A stretch of 64,000 nucleotides of DNA from Chinchilla lanigera (taxonomy: Eukaryota; Chordata; Mammalia; Rodentia; Chinchillidae). The stretch's first letter is position 1. Each line of letters opens with the position of its first letter. The position numbers were made by a program, and so were the translations under genes. The notes beneath the pieces were generated by a model, which saw nothing but the letters and a program-made list of their open reading frames with translations, searched no databases and was not told where the DNA came from. The DNA lies in contig NW_004955427.1 of assembly GCF_000276665.1 (NCBI RefSeq), positions 4,761,084-4,825,083 on the forward strand. Reading direction: 5' to 3'. Below are positions 34,501-45,560 of the stretch, piece by piece.

Positions 34501-36475
34501 TTTTGCTTCTGTAAATACCACTTCATATTTATTTTGTTGTAACAATTTTGTCATTCTCAGCTATTCAACTTATACTAGTTTTACAAAATTAATTGAGATT
34601 ATCTGAAAAACGTTGCAGGTTGTAATACCTGGAACATATATATAGTACATATATATGTGTATTTCCACTCCTTAGAATTATTAGTCCATTCATATTTTCT
34701 AAATTTTATTTTTCCAATAAAATCAAAATGTATGATTGGGAAATTTATTTGCAAAGATTTGCTGAGGCAAATAGTGACATTATTCACTGCTTTACTGACT
34801 TATATTCTTCACAAAGAAATGTTTTGACTCAGATGGTCTTTGTTATCCAACCCAATGATTTAGTACTGTTCATTCAAATGGTCTCGGTTATCAGGTCACA
34901 AACAATCCCCGCTAGTCCTGCACAGACAACTTAGTAAGAGCAGGTATGTAAAAATATAGAACAGTAGGAGGGTTGGAAACCTGGGGATTCATCTATCACC
35001 AATGTCAATAAAACAACAAAATTAATATGCTGGGTAGGCTGAACAGAACTGCTATCCAGACTTTCCTCCATGCCCTGTTCACTACATTCACTTCATCATC
35101 TGTTCATTTATAAACATGACACAGTGTGTCCTCTGCTCCTCATCAACATAAAAAATTATTGCTAAGTCATGCAATTACTTTCTGATAAATTAGTATAATG
35201 ATATTTTTGGAACTTCAATCTTATAATCACTATTCACATGGTAGTTTTAATTCGAACTTTTAATTAGCAGCTTCCACATAATTTAAAAAATAAAATTTTA
35301 TGCTGCTTGTCCCTTTTATATCTTTTCTATGAGGTCACTTTGTGTGTTACTGTTACCCACAAAATGTTTTGAAGTATTACTGAAATTTGTGACATAAATA
35401 CATAAGCCAGTCCCATAAATCACTCAGATTCAAGTGATTGATTACATGTCTTGGTATCGTCATTTTTCATATATTTCCTAGGTGATTTTACCCCAGGTTG
35501 AGTAATACTCCCCATACAGGAGTAACAGAGACAAGCAGCATATGGCAGTTACTGGAGAATAAAATCACATTTCTCTCCACCTTCTTAGTAAATACATAAC
35601 AAATTGGCTCCATGAAATTTGCTTAGCAGATCCCTGGTGGAGTGTAATCTCAGAGTTCATTTTGCATCTTATTTCCACTCACATAACACACACAAACACC
35701 TATTATGATGAATGGCTTTAGAAAAATAATGTCATTATTGGTATAACTGCCTCTTGTGCTGGCAGATGTACCATGCACAATTGGTTTGCTGAACTTTTAC
35801 AATATACTTCTACTAGGAATAAACAGACATTGATATTTAGCAGAAAGATGAAGCATTGGTTTCATACACTGTAGTGATTATTTTCATTCCACTAGTTAAG
35901 GAATAGGTACTGCTCTACACAGAGAACAGTGCCCTGGGAAACAAAGACTTCAAACAAGACTTGTCTTTCCTGTTGAGAATATTTTATTATTATATGCATA
36001 TTTATTCCATTTAAAGTTTACAAAAAATAAACCAAAGAATGAGCCGCCGCATACTCACCACTCAGCCTCAGAAACTGTCAACATTTTCTCCTGCTGCTTC
36101 TGCATCTTTCTTACACCTTCTTCCTGTCGGTGTAATTTAAGGCATACTGTAATTTCATCACACATTGCATTGTGCATCTCAAATGTCCATTTTATTTCAA
36201 AATTAAAATGTTATTTCATATGACTAAGAAAGCTGAAATAATTATATGGTAATGTCAATTAACCATTGTGTATGTAAATTATCTGTATAGGTAATACACA
36301 ATTTTGTTTGGATAATTTCTTGAAAGAGATTACAAAAGGAGAATAAGTTTAGTTGTCATAAATAGTTATATGTTTAAACTGTTTGACTATCCTAGGTATT
36401 TTTTTAACCTAGGATAACTTTACTTTTTATTCTTCTAAATTACATATAAAGACATGGTGGGGTATAGGTGGAGTG
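31526..36475. other. Unassigned, probably unique DNA
   Basis: Five kilobases of AT-rich sequence without gene or named repeat. Short TA runs occur at about 34637-34662. The part 36020-36130 has a less biased composition but no recognisable identity. Confidence 0.5.
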
Positions 36476-36524
36476 TATGTATGTGTATGTGTATGTGTAT
36501 GTGTATGCGTGTGAGTGTGTGGAG
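36476..36524. repeat. GTGTAT-type microsatellite
   Basis: Imperfect tandem repeat of GTATGT units grading into GTGTGAGTGTGTG. Confidence 0.9.
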
Positions 36525-36554
36525 GGTTCTCTGATTATCTATTTTAATTTCCCA

Positions 36555-36950
36555 CCTGTGGTGGATTCGCTAATGGTCAACTTGTGACACCTAGCTGAAC
36601 TGAATCACCATGGTCCTGCTACAGGAAACAAAAACACCAAAACATACTCAGGATTTGGAGGCAGATTTATTTATGTCAATGGGCACTGACTGGGATCGTT
36701 CCTGGAATACCAGGCCCTGTTCTCTGGTGGTCTAGGTTTATATGGAATGAGTACACTGGAAGTTCAGAGGAAGGATGGCTTGTCAGTTGGGGACTGGTTT
36801 ATACAATGTGCATTGTAGCGACCAGCTATGCAGCACAGTGACTAGTCTTTCCTAAGAAACAGAAGTAACGGGCACTATAACCAGAACTATTACCTGAGCA
36901 ACTAACAAACGGAAGTATACTGAATGGAGGGGGGCGCATTTTCTGCTACA
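36555..36950 (-). repeat. LTR candidate with TATA and polyA signals, antisense
   Basis: Bounded on + by TGTGGTGGATTC and TTTTCTGCTACA, so TG...CA on both strands. On - it reads as a U3-R-U5: ATATAAA near 36742-36752 is followed about 70-80 bases on by AATAAA (36669-36675 region). No matching target-site duplication is obvious and no PBS or polypurine tract was found. The family is not identified. Confidence 0.4.
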
Positions 36951-37286
36951 GTTCTGGGTACAGATGACCCACCTGAGGATTTTTGCAAACAGCAGAAAAA
37001 GAGAACTGGAGAGGAAGACGATGTGCTATTGATTCTCATGGAGAAGTTTGTCACACTCTTTTTCCTGATATGAACTCCACTGTTATCATCAGAGGAGCTC
37101 GGGTCCTCGCTGTCTCTGAGGATGGCTGTGGTTCTTTCCAGGAGAGCTGTTTCTTACCTTGAGCATCACTCCCTGGCTGCAGTGCAGATCCCTCAGCCTG
37201 CTGGCAGACAGCCTTCATCCCACTGGCACAGACTTTCTAGCTTCCATCCCTGACCTTTGGGCCTTCCCAGTGCAGATCCTTGATAC

Positions 37287-37430
37287 AGACTTGCAGGAGA
37301 CATTGTCCTGTGCTTTAGGCCTCCATGTGGACTCATGCAGGACATTGCCAAGGTCTCTAGGGCTTCAGCTGGACTCATGCAGAGCACTGCCATGGGATCC
37401 AGGCACTCAGCTGGATTTTCAGGTCTCTAG
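37287..37430 (+). repeat. 42-bp minisatellite-like repeat, 3.4 units
   Basis: Units start at 37287, 37329, 37371 and 37413 (partial). Units 2 and 3 both begin GGACTCATGCAG and end TCAGCT. Because 42 is a multiple of three, the surrounding + frame (37159-37491) shows a 14-residue period: DSCRTLPRSLGLQL then DSCRALPWDPGTQL. No known protein is recognised, and I do not call a gene. Confidence 0.7.
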
Positions 37431-37492
37431 TGCATGCACAGGTCTCCCGAACTCTTCTGAATTTGACTTTTTGGGTGAATATTATAAATAAT

Positions 37493-37845
37493 CCTAAATA
37501 TAATTAAACAAATAAAATTGATACTGAATTTCAAAACAAGATGATAGGAGATTAACTGGTTACTATATTGCATGTTGCTATCTTCAAAGTAGTTGCTTTG
37601 ATTACCAGATATAGGCATGTAAATTTAGTCAAATAATATAGACACCAATTGTTCTTTTCAATGAATTTACAGAAATTAGTAGTACAATTATCTTCCTATC
37701 TTGTGTGTGTATATATATATCTTTTATCCTTTCTCCATCTCAGTGGTTCATCCTTTTGAGCAGTTTCTTTCCCTTTCACAATAACTATTGTACTTTCGTA
37801 TCTTATTTACTTTTTCAGCTTCTTACACTAGGGAGATAATACAAC
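37493..37845 (-). repeat. L1 3' UTR, reverse, short insertion
   Basis: On + 'aattgatactgaatttcaa', 'aacaagatgataggagatt', 'gttgctatcttcaaagtag', a pyrimidine tract (about 37718-37790) and 'acactagggagataataca'. It is the same 3' UTR family as at 11.5 kb, truncated just upstream of the UTR. Confidence 0.8.
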
Positions 37846-37969
37846 CCTACAAATTATGGGTCTGGCATTAAATCTATTCCTTTGTAAACCCTAACTCTAA
37901 CACCATTCCAATGAAATGAACTATTTATACATAACTATTGAAGAAATCAACTGGATTATAGAATAGTCT

Positions 37970-39565
37970 AAGTGGTAGGATGCCCAGACATTTATCTGCG
38001 TAGAGATAAAAAATTCATATGGAGCCAGAAGAAAAACCACAATAACAAAAGCAGCCTTGTACAACAAGAGGAAAGCAGGAGCTACCACAATACCTAACTT
38101 CAAGCTGTATTACAAAGCAATAATGATAATGGCATAGTACTGCCACAAAGGCAGACATATGGACCAACGGAACCTCACACAGGAAACAGCAACATCCACA
38201 GATGTGTTCAACCTTTTGATCTTTGACAAAGGATCCGACAGTAAATGTTGAAGGAGAGGAAGCCTATTCAACTAGAAGAACTGGATATCTATTTGCAGAA
38301 GACTGAAGCAGGACCCAAATCTCTCACAACATCCTCAACTAAAATTCAAATGGATCAAAGATTTAAACATGAAAAAAAATGAAAATTGAACCTATGAAAA
38401 GGCAAAATAGGCAAAACTCTTGAAGTTACATATGTAGAAAAATATTTTTAAACAGATTTTTTGAACAAGAAATAATAGGAAAGATCAACCAATAAGATTA
38501 TATAAAATTTAAAAGTTTCTGTACAGCAAAGGAATCAATTACTATAGTGGAGGTGACAATCCACAGAAGTAAAAAAAAAAATTTGCCAGCTATGTGTCAG
38601 ACAGAGGACTAATATCTAGAATATATAAAGAACTCAAAAAACTTAGAAAATCTAAAATAAAAGGCCCAATAAAGGAATGGGCACCTAAAATGAACAGATA
38701 CTTAGAAGAAGTACAAATGACTAACAAATACATGAGAAAACATTCAGTATCTCTGCCTATTAGAGAAATGCAAATTAAATCAACAATGCTAAAATTCTAT
38801 ATTACACCAGAAAGAAAAAAATGATGAAGAAATCAAAGAATAAGAAATGCTGACATGCTTGTGGTAAAAATGGAATCCTCCTAAATTGTTGGTGGGAATG
38901 TAAGCCAGTACATCCAATATCAATGCAGATAATTCTCAAAGAACTAAAATTAGTAACTTTATGTGTCACAGCTATTCCCTTTCTAGGTATCCTTCCTCAA
39001 AAGCTAAACACATCCTACCACAGCGATACATGTATACCAATATTTATAGCAGTACAGTTCATAGTAGCTAAATCCTGGAAGCAGCCTCTATATCCAGCAA
39101 TAAGCAAAGAGATCAAGAAAATGTGCTGTTTATACTTAATGGAATATTACTTCACTGAAAAGAAGAATAAGTGTGAGACATTTGTAGGAAAATAGATGCA
39201 TTGGGAAAGTATAATAATACTGAGTGAAAGAAGTCAGACACATAAGCTTAAATACCATATTAAAGCTCTCATTTGAGCAAGGCAAAGAACAAAAAGCTTT
39301 AAAAAGGATGAATGGAAGGAAATCAGAGGCTAGATCTCTTGCCTTTGAGCAGTGTTCCAGGAGACCTACGGCAAGCCGAGAGAACAAGGGGGAGGAAAGT
39401 TGTACAATTAAATTACACAGTGCATAGGAAATTAAGAACCTCGGTGAGGCCAAACATATGTCATAAACATGATAAGAAGAAGAAAAATAAAAATGAGAAA
39501 AAGTGATTTAGAGGCAAAGGAAGAGAGATGGCTGAGAAGAGGAAGGAGATTAAAAGAAAGAAATG
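37970..39565 (+). repeat. L1 ORF2 C-terminal part plus 3' UTR
   Basis: It starts with 'aaattcatatggagccaga' and follows L1 ORF2 to its end. Frames show SDRGLISRIYKELKKL (from 38597), LPIREMQIKSTMLKF, then FLGILPQ and IAVQFIVAKSWKQPLYP near 39040-39090, and LYLMEYYF. The Cys/His-rich segment lies at about 38880. Stops and shifts separate the frames. The 3' UTR has a purine-rich part (39440-39560) but lacks the block shared by the other four or five 3' ends, so it belongs to a different L1 lineage. Confidence 0.85.
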
Positions 39566-40639
39566 AGGTGTATTATGTATATGTGTTCAGTCCCCTAGAT
39601 AAACACCAATTTATACACTGCAAACACATACTAATACCATCCAATAAAATTTATATCCATATGAGAACCAGATAGCTCTAAAAATATTAGTTTGAAATCA
39701 GTGAGAATATAATCAAATACTTTAGTTTTCCTATCACTGTAGCTGTATCTGCAAGTTGTTGAAAATATGCGCCACTGTTCTTTGATGCTTTTTACTTTGA
39801 GTGATTTTTCCCCTTGTGTTTACTATTTAGCTGACTTAAAATATTTAAGTCATTTCAAAATTACAACTACTAAAAACTAGTTCAGTTTCTTCAATGATAC
39901 TATTACTGAATTTCAATAACATTCTCATGGTTTGTAGCTATCAAATCTGCATAAGATCTGTCAAAAAGAGAACAATGCAGCAAAAACGCAGAGATAAGTT
40001 GTGCGGCCAATATGATGAAAAGGAGATACAACAAGGGAAAGAAAACCTGGGCACGTTACTTAATCCTTCTCTTTATAAGGCAACTGCTGTTTGAAAGTAT
40101 ATTGAGCACAGGATGAGAGATTTTACTTGCCTCCAAGGAGTTGGAATTCAAGGTTTGCTAAGAGACGTGATCCATGATAAACTAGAAACCTTGGTTTAGA
40201 TACACAAAGATTATGAGCTCATTAAAGAAAACAGGACACAGACTTTGTATATTTAAAAATATACAAGGAGCGATAAAATATCCAAAAAGTTGAGATTCTC
40301 TTGAAGCTCAGAATAAACGTGGAAGACATAATTTAATCTAACAAGACAGCAAAAAAGTAAAACAGGTAACTCCTGATAAAAAGTTAATCAAGTCTTCTGT
40401 GTTGAGGAGCTATGTCTTGTTCTGTGGAGGACAGGAAAAATCCCAAGGCAACATAATGTATACTCTCCTTAGTTCTGCTTTCAGTGTCTACTGAATATCC
40501 TCTGTTGGAGTCAGAAAATCATCTGACAGAGGAGAAATATATGTTGGTGAATCCTACATCTTGGGCCATAAACTTGACTATGAAGTGTTTGCATATAAGT
40601 CCTGATACTTACAGACAATAGCTAGATTACCTTCACACC
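39566..40639. other. Unassigned DNA
   Basis: AT-rich without gene or named repeat. Confidence 0.45.
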
Positions 40640-40950
40640 CAACAAATTTGTTTCTAACGATATACCCAAAATTACATGTCTGCATATATATGAACTAAAA
40701 TCAATATGAAAAATAATTTTAAGTCTCTTCCAAAGTACAGGGATTACAAATTATGGCATAGTCACATAACAAAATTCAATAAGGCAATGAAATATCAAAC
40801 CAAAGTTGCACATAGTGTATGAATAAATCTCACAAAAAGTTCAGTGAAAGAAATAACACCAGTAATTACTATTGTTTAATAGGATTATAAGTATTGCATT
40901 CACATAAATCTACATAAAGCTAAATTTTAGAAGAACATGTGCTGCTATAT
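40640..40950 (+). repeat. Old L1 3' end (L1M-like)
   Basis: 'taacgatatacccaaaatt', 'ggcatagtcacataacaaa', 'gaataaatctcacaaaaag', 'gtgaaagaaataacaccag' and 'cattcacataaatctacat' follow the ancient L1M 3' end order. Confidence 0.6.
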
Positions 40951-40959
40951 TTGTTTCTA

Positions 40960-41372
40960 GAGTTGCCTTAACAAAGTATCATAAGACATCTGGGCTGAAA
41001 TAACACAAACTTATTGACTTACAGTTCTGCAGGCTAGATTTAAATCCAAGTCTTAGCATAGGTGGTTACTCCTGGAATTGCTGAAAAAGAGTATATTCCA
41101 CAGTTTTCTCCTGTTATTTGATTTTTGGACAGAAATCCATGGTATTTATTGACCTTGACTCATTAATTCAGTCCCATCCTGCACTGATACACTACCTTTA
41201 TATATTTATAGTTCTCTTAATTTTATAAGGACAGCGCTCTGGGTTAGGATCACCCTTAACCAAATATGACCTCATTTTAATTAATAACATCTAGAAAGAC
41301 CCTGCTTCTACATTAGGTCTTATTCAGAGTCTCTGGTTAAGCAGGAATTTAGAGGGAGTGATACTAAACCCA
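40960..41372 (-). repeat. MaLR (MLT1-like) LTR, antisense
   Basis: On + 'gagttgccttaacaaagta', 'cttacagttctgcaggcta', 'cttaattttataaggacag', 'caaatatgacctcatttta' and 'ggtcttattcagagtctct' follow in order the reverse complement of an old MLT1-type LTR. About 400 bp, near full length, no internal region attached. Confidence 0.7.
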
Positions 41373-41539
41373 CTACAGATTGTTAGGAATCTTTTGGGGC
41401 TGCTGCTAATATTAAATATTTTGACATATGTGGTGGTTTCAGAAGCTTTTTCATCTTGTGATAATGCATCATACTGTGGTGTTGTATGTGCTAATTACAT
41501 TCAAATAATTCCAACAAGGAGAAAAAATAAAGACACACC

Positions 41540-41960
41540 AGCCTCACATGTTAGCAAAAATATGGAGTAATGGAAAATCTCATGCATTGTTTATATAGTT
41601 GTAAAGTATGACATCCATGTTGCAAAACTGGCATTATTTCCTGAAGTTGAAATTGTCTATGTCCTAATGCACAGAAATTTCATTACTAGATAGAAAGCTA
41701 AAAGCATTACATGGATACATGGATCAATGTTCATAAATATTCAAAGCAATAATATTCACAATAAACCAAATCTGTAAACATCCAAGCATGACTTCTGCAG
41801 AAAAATAGATTAATAACTTGCATCATAACCTTATAATAGAATAATCTACACTATTTAAAATAATATATAACACATCAGACTTCTGTTGCACTTAATGTAT
41901 AAATTGCATGACCATTGAGTTGACAGAAATAAATCTACATTTAAAGGATGAGACAGAGAG
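41540..41960 (+). repeat. Old L1 3' end (L1M-like)
   Basis: 'gttagcaaaaatatggagt', 'cagaaatttcattactaga', 'tggatcaatgttcataaat', 'aatattcacaataaaccaa' and 'aaacatccaagcatgactt' match the ORF2 end/3' UTR order. It probably belongs with the piece at 40.6 kb as one locus broken up by the LTR, but the two pieces overlap in L1 coordinates, which argues for two insertions. Confidence 0.6.
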
Positions 41961-43019
41961 AGAGAAGAATGAAGACAAACACTGCCAGAGTAAAGTGGAA
42001 TTATTGAGATTATTGGAGAGAGAAAGATATGGAAAGTTTTGGCTCGACAGTGGATGTCAGAGGAACCTCTGGTACTACATTTTCTGTATGATCTCTAGAT
42101 GGGAAGGTAGGTACATGGATATGTTCATATGAACATTCAGTCCATATCGTCCTCCTTTTTCTGATTTCCAGTATGTACAACATGTTTTCAATGAAAAATT
42201 TAAGCAAATATAAAAACTTAAGTAGCAAGTATATTTCAGACTTCTCTCATTCACCTCCATTCTGCTTCCCATGTGCTATTACAAGGAACTATTTTTTAGT
42301 TTTTAGTGTTTAAGTTACTTTTGTTCACAAATATTACATATACACACATTCATATATGTTACTATGTTTTGAAAAATAATGCATACAGTCTACAAAGTTC
42401 TGTATTTTTTTCATTCAACTATATATCCTTGGAATAGGTGAAAGGTATCTTTCCAGTTGTTTAATGCTCCACTGTAGACTGAGTTTTCCTCATCTGCTGT
42501 GCCTAAGGGTACTAAGAGTCCAGGATTAATTTATTACATACTTACTGAATAAATAAATGCGGCAGCTTCTTGTTTCTTTATTTTCCATAAATAGTAGCCA
42601 TCTTTTACATGGTTGTTAGGAGAATGGTTAATAAATATACTACTTAGAAAAGAAGTAAAAATTATTGTTTCAAATATTATGTTTGCAATTAATGGCTCAT
42701 TAACACTTTTTAGGAAAAATACTATGATTTGGAAGTCATATAAAAGAAAAAATTCTTGCAGACACATATTAATACCTACCTGTATTTCAGCATGACACTG
42801 CAGGTGGTTAGCTATGTTAAATAAACAAAATGAGAGAAATGTAAAATGCTGCTAAAAGAAAAACTGTCTCTTGGCAATTTTTTACCCCTGAGGACAGTCA
42901 TTTTATTTTCTAAAAATGGTTTAAAAATTCTAAACTCATATTTCTTCCAAATCTTAACTTTTAGCTCACAAACTTTAATCTCAGAGAGAAGGGTGCCCAT
43001 GAAAACATAGATAATTCCA
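41961..43019. other. Unassigned DNA
   Basis: Contains a purine-rich stretch at 41950-42030 (GAGAGAGA-like). No gene or named repeat visible. Confidence 0.45.
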
Positions 43020-43062
43020 GGCAGATGCTGTGCCACTGATCTATATCCCCAGCCCCCAACGT
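43020..43062 (-). repeat. Truncated, tail-less ID retropseudogene
   Basis: Only the first ~37 bases of an ID element, read on - as GGGGCTGGGGATATAGATCA followed by GTGGCACAGCATCTGCC. It stops where the tRNA anticodon loop would begin and has no A tail. Flanks AGATAATTCCA (43009-43019) and AGGTAATTCCA (43063-43073) match in 10 of 11 bases, so it looks like a true insertion and not a deletion remnant. Confidence 0.65.
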
Positions 43063-43073
43063 AGGTAATTCCA

Positions 43074-44944
43074 AACTGAAAATATCTTAAAAGAGTGAAG
43101 TATTATCTCACAAGGTCAGATCCAGACCGCTTGAGTATTTTCATATTTAGATACTCTGGAAATCCACTTTACTGAAATATCAAACTATATTTAAACTATA
43201 TGAAACCTACCAAACTGAAAGATAAAATAGTTTTGGAGAAATATGGCTGTTCTCCATGAAAAAGACAAAGACACAATCTTTGAACAGAGCATGGAATCAA
43301 AGAGTCAGTGTATAAACAATGTATATTTTCCCTAAGATAAATAAAGTGAATTTTACATAATTTCTCATTTCCTTAATGACCCCTTCTGTAAATTTGGAGA
43401 TAGAAGACTTGATAATAAAAGGAAAAAGGAAAGTTGCTGAAAAAATAGAAACTGGAAAAGTCTACTCGTTTTCATCTGCTCCAAACCATGTAATTAAATT
43501 CATCAATCTATATGAGATACTTATAATCAATGACTCACTGATGCTTATCCCACACTACTTTTCACCTAAATGATGCAGTGTTTGCAGGTAGTGGTGTACA
43601 GGGAGACCTAACTCATATTCTAGCAGTAGCTTCTTCAACTAAACACTTCTTCCATTCCACACCATGCAGTCACTGAGTATCCCTTATATCATATGGCTAT
43701 GTTCATCTATTCATTCAAATATGTTTAGTATCTTTTTGTGCTAAGAATCAGATGTTGTACCATGAATGTATCTTATTTGTCATTCTATTATCCATTGAGC
43801 CTGTCTTTTAGGCATAAACTCCACACAGGTTCTGAGGAGCTTGGCACAGGTTCAGTGTGAGAGGCCTTTGCCCTGTGAGCAGCGTGATGTACCTCTTGGC
43901 TTTTTCAGAGGGTTTTCTGCTGTGTAGATTTGGATGAGTGAGTGGCACAGTCTCACCTTCCTACATGTGCAGTGTGGATGTTCATGGGTACACACAAGGT
44001 CTCGTCTGACCCCTAAGGGACATGCACTGAAGTGGAACTGTATTCCTGTTTCTTTTCCTTTGAAGACAAGTCCTCTGATTCATTTTATAAGGCCCCTGAA
44101 ACGATCCACGGAACTTAGCATCCGTGTCCCATAGAGTAGACAGCTATAGATTGCATTTTTGTGGTCAGTTTTTCTCTTTCACTTTCCAAGTTACCAGTCC
44201 CATTAAATAACTGAGAAATCAAGTGCCAATAAATTCTTTTTGCGCATGTCCTTGTCTTCCTCTTCATGAGCTCCTATGCTACGGCAGTTGGTTGACTTCA
44301 GAAAAGACATTGAAGCTCTATCATTTAGGCCAAAGCAGAGAATAAAGGCTTTTATTGCTTTGATAATAAAGTTGGTAATCTCTATATGCCTCAGGCAGCA
44401 CTAATAATATCCTGAATTTCACCTGAAGTGATTGACATTAGGTGCCAGGAGAACATGACATGTGTTACAAGCGAGCTTGGCATTTGACTTGAGGGAGTGG
44501 ATTCCATTAAAAAAAAACAAAAACAAAAACACATAGTTGAGTGCTTTCTGCTGTATGGAGGCCTTAAACCATAGAAGAACAGGTGAAGGTCAGTTGTCCA
44601 CATAATTCAGAGTGTATTTTGAAAGCTAGGTATTGTCTTCAGCAGCCTTTAAGACCACCCTCTTCTCAAAGAGGTTCATGGAAACTAAAATATAGGCTAA
44701 GACAGGGGAAACTTCATCGGAACTTGCAAGCATAGCTGTGTCGTATGTCTCCGACCAGAATCAAAATCTGCAATGCCCTTGATTTAGCCATTTCTCTATT
44801 CCTGCTGCCTTCCTTTTCCTTTTGGTTTCTTCTCTTCCCCTTCCCCCCGCCAGTCTCTGCCAATCTCTCTCTTTCCAGCCACTCTGTCATCCCTCCCTCC
44901 CTTGCCCTGTGGTCTGTCCTGCGCATGCTCCATTACAAAAACCA

Positions 44945-44947
<3 letters not shown>
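43074..44947. other. Unassigned DNA
   Basis: No gene. The 43690-43760 part faintly recalls a MIR/L2 3' end but cannot be assigned. The frame at 44745-45095 is a by-product of the following TC repeat. Confidence 0.45.

Positions 44948-45001
<54 letters not shown>
44948..45001. repeat. (TC)n microsatellite
   Basis: About 26 perfect TC units. Likely polymorphic. Translated, it yields Ser-Leu repeats that mimic coding. Confidence 0.97.
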
Positions 45002-45006
<5 letters not shown>

Positions 45007-45277
45007 CACATACTGAAAAGCAATTTTTCAACTTGGAAACATTTCCCAGTAGAATAGAGAATCCTTATATATTTTGGAAAGAGCTTTTTTTTTAAATGTT
45101 GAGAAAATGAGAGAAAAGTAATAATTACACTTATGGGTTTATTTTAGTTAAGTAATAACTTATTTTATGTACACTGTCCCTGCTGGATTTTGACACAGTT
45201 ATCAATCATCTCATAGTTTTCAAGTGTCAAGTAAGTTACAAGAATATCTAGAAGACAGTCACTCTCTTATCACTGGC

Positions 45278-45560
45278 ACAGAATACCTCTCACGTATGAC
45301 TTAAAGGAGGAGAGGTTTCTTTTGGATCACTTTTGCGGAGGTTTTAGCCCGCCATCGCCTGACTCCAAGGCAAAACTGCATCGTGGGTGGAGCTGGGCAG
45401 AGGAAAGACGCTCACATCATGGTGCTCAGGAAGCAGGGAGCCAGGGAGGGGCTGGAGAGAGAGATGCACCTTTCCACGTCACACCCCGGTGACTCAGGGC
45501 TCCGACCAGGCCCCGCCCCTGCACGTTCAGCTACAGCAGGCTCACGGTCCAGTCCCCTCG
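45278..45560 (-). repeat. MaLR-type LTR, antisense
   Basis: On + 'gaatacctctcacgtatga', 'aggagaggtttcttttgga', 'cttttgcggaggttttagc' open as a reversed MaLR LTR 3' end. A GC-rich body follows with 'gcagaggaaagacgctcac', and CpGs in 'ccccgcccctgcacg'. No internal part is attached. Confidence 0.6.

Noticed and set aside
44745..45095. 116-codon frame ending in Ser-Leu repeats
   Set aside because: The C-terminal part is just the (TC)n microsatellite translated; the rest has no domain.
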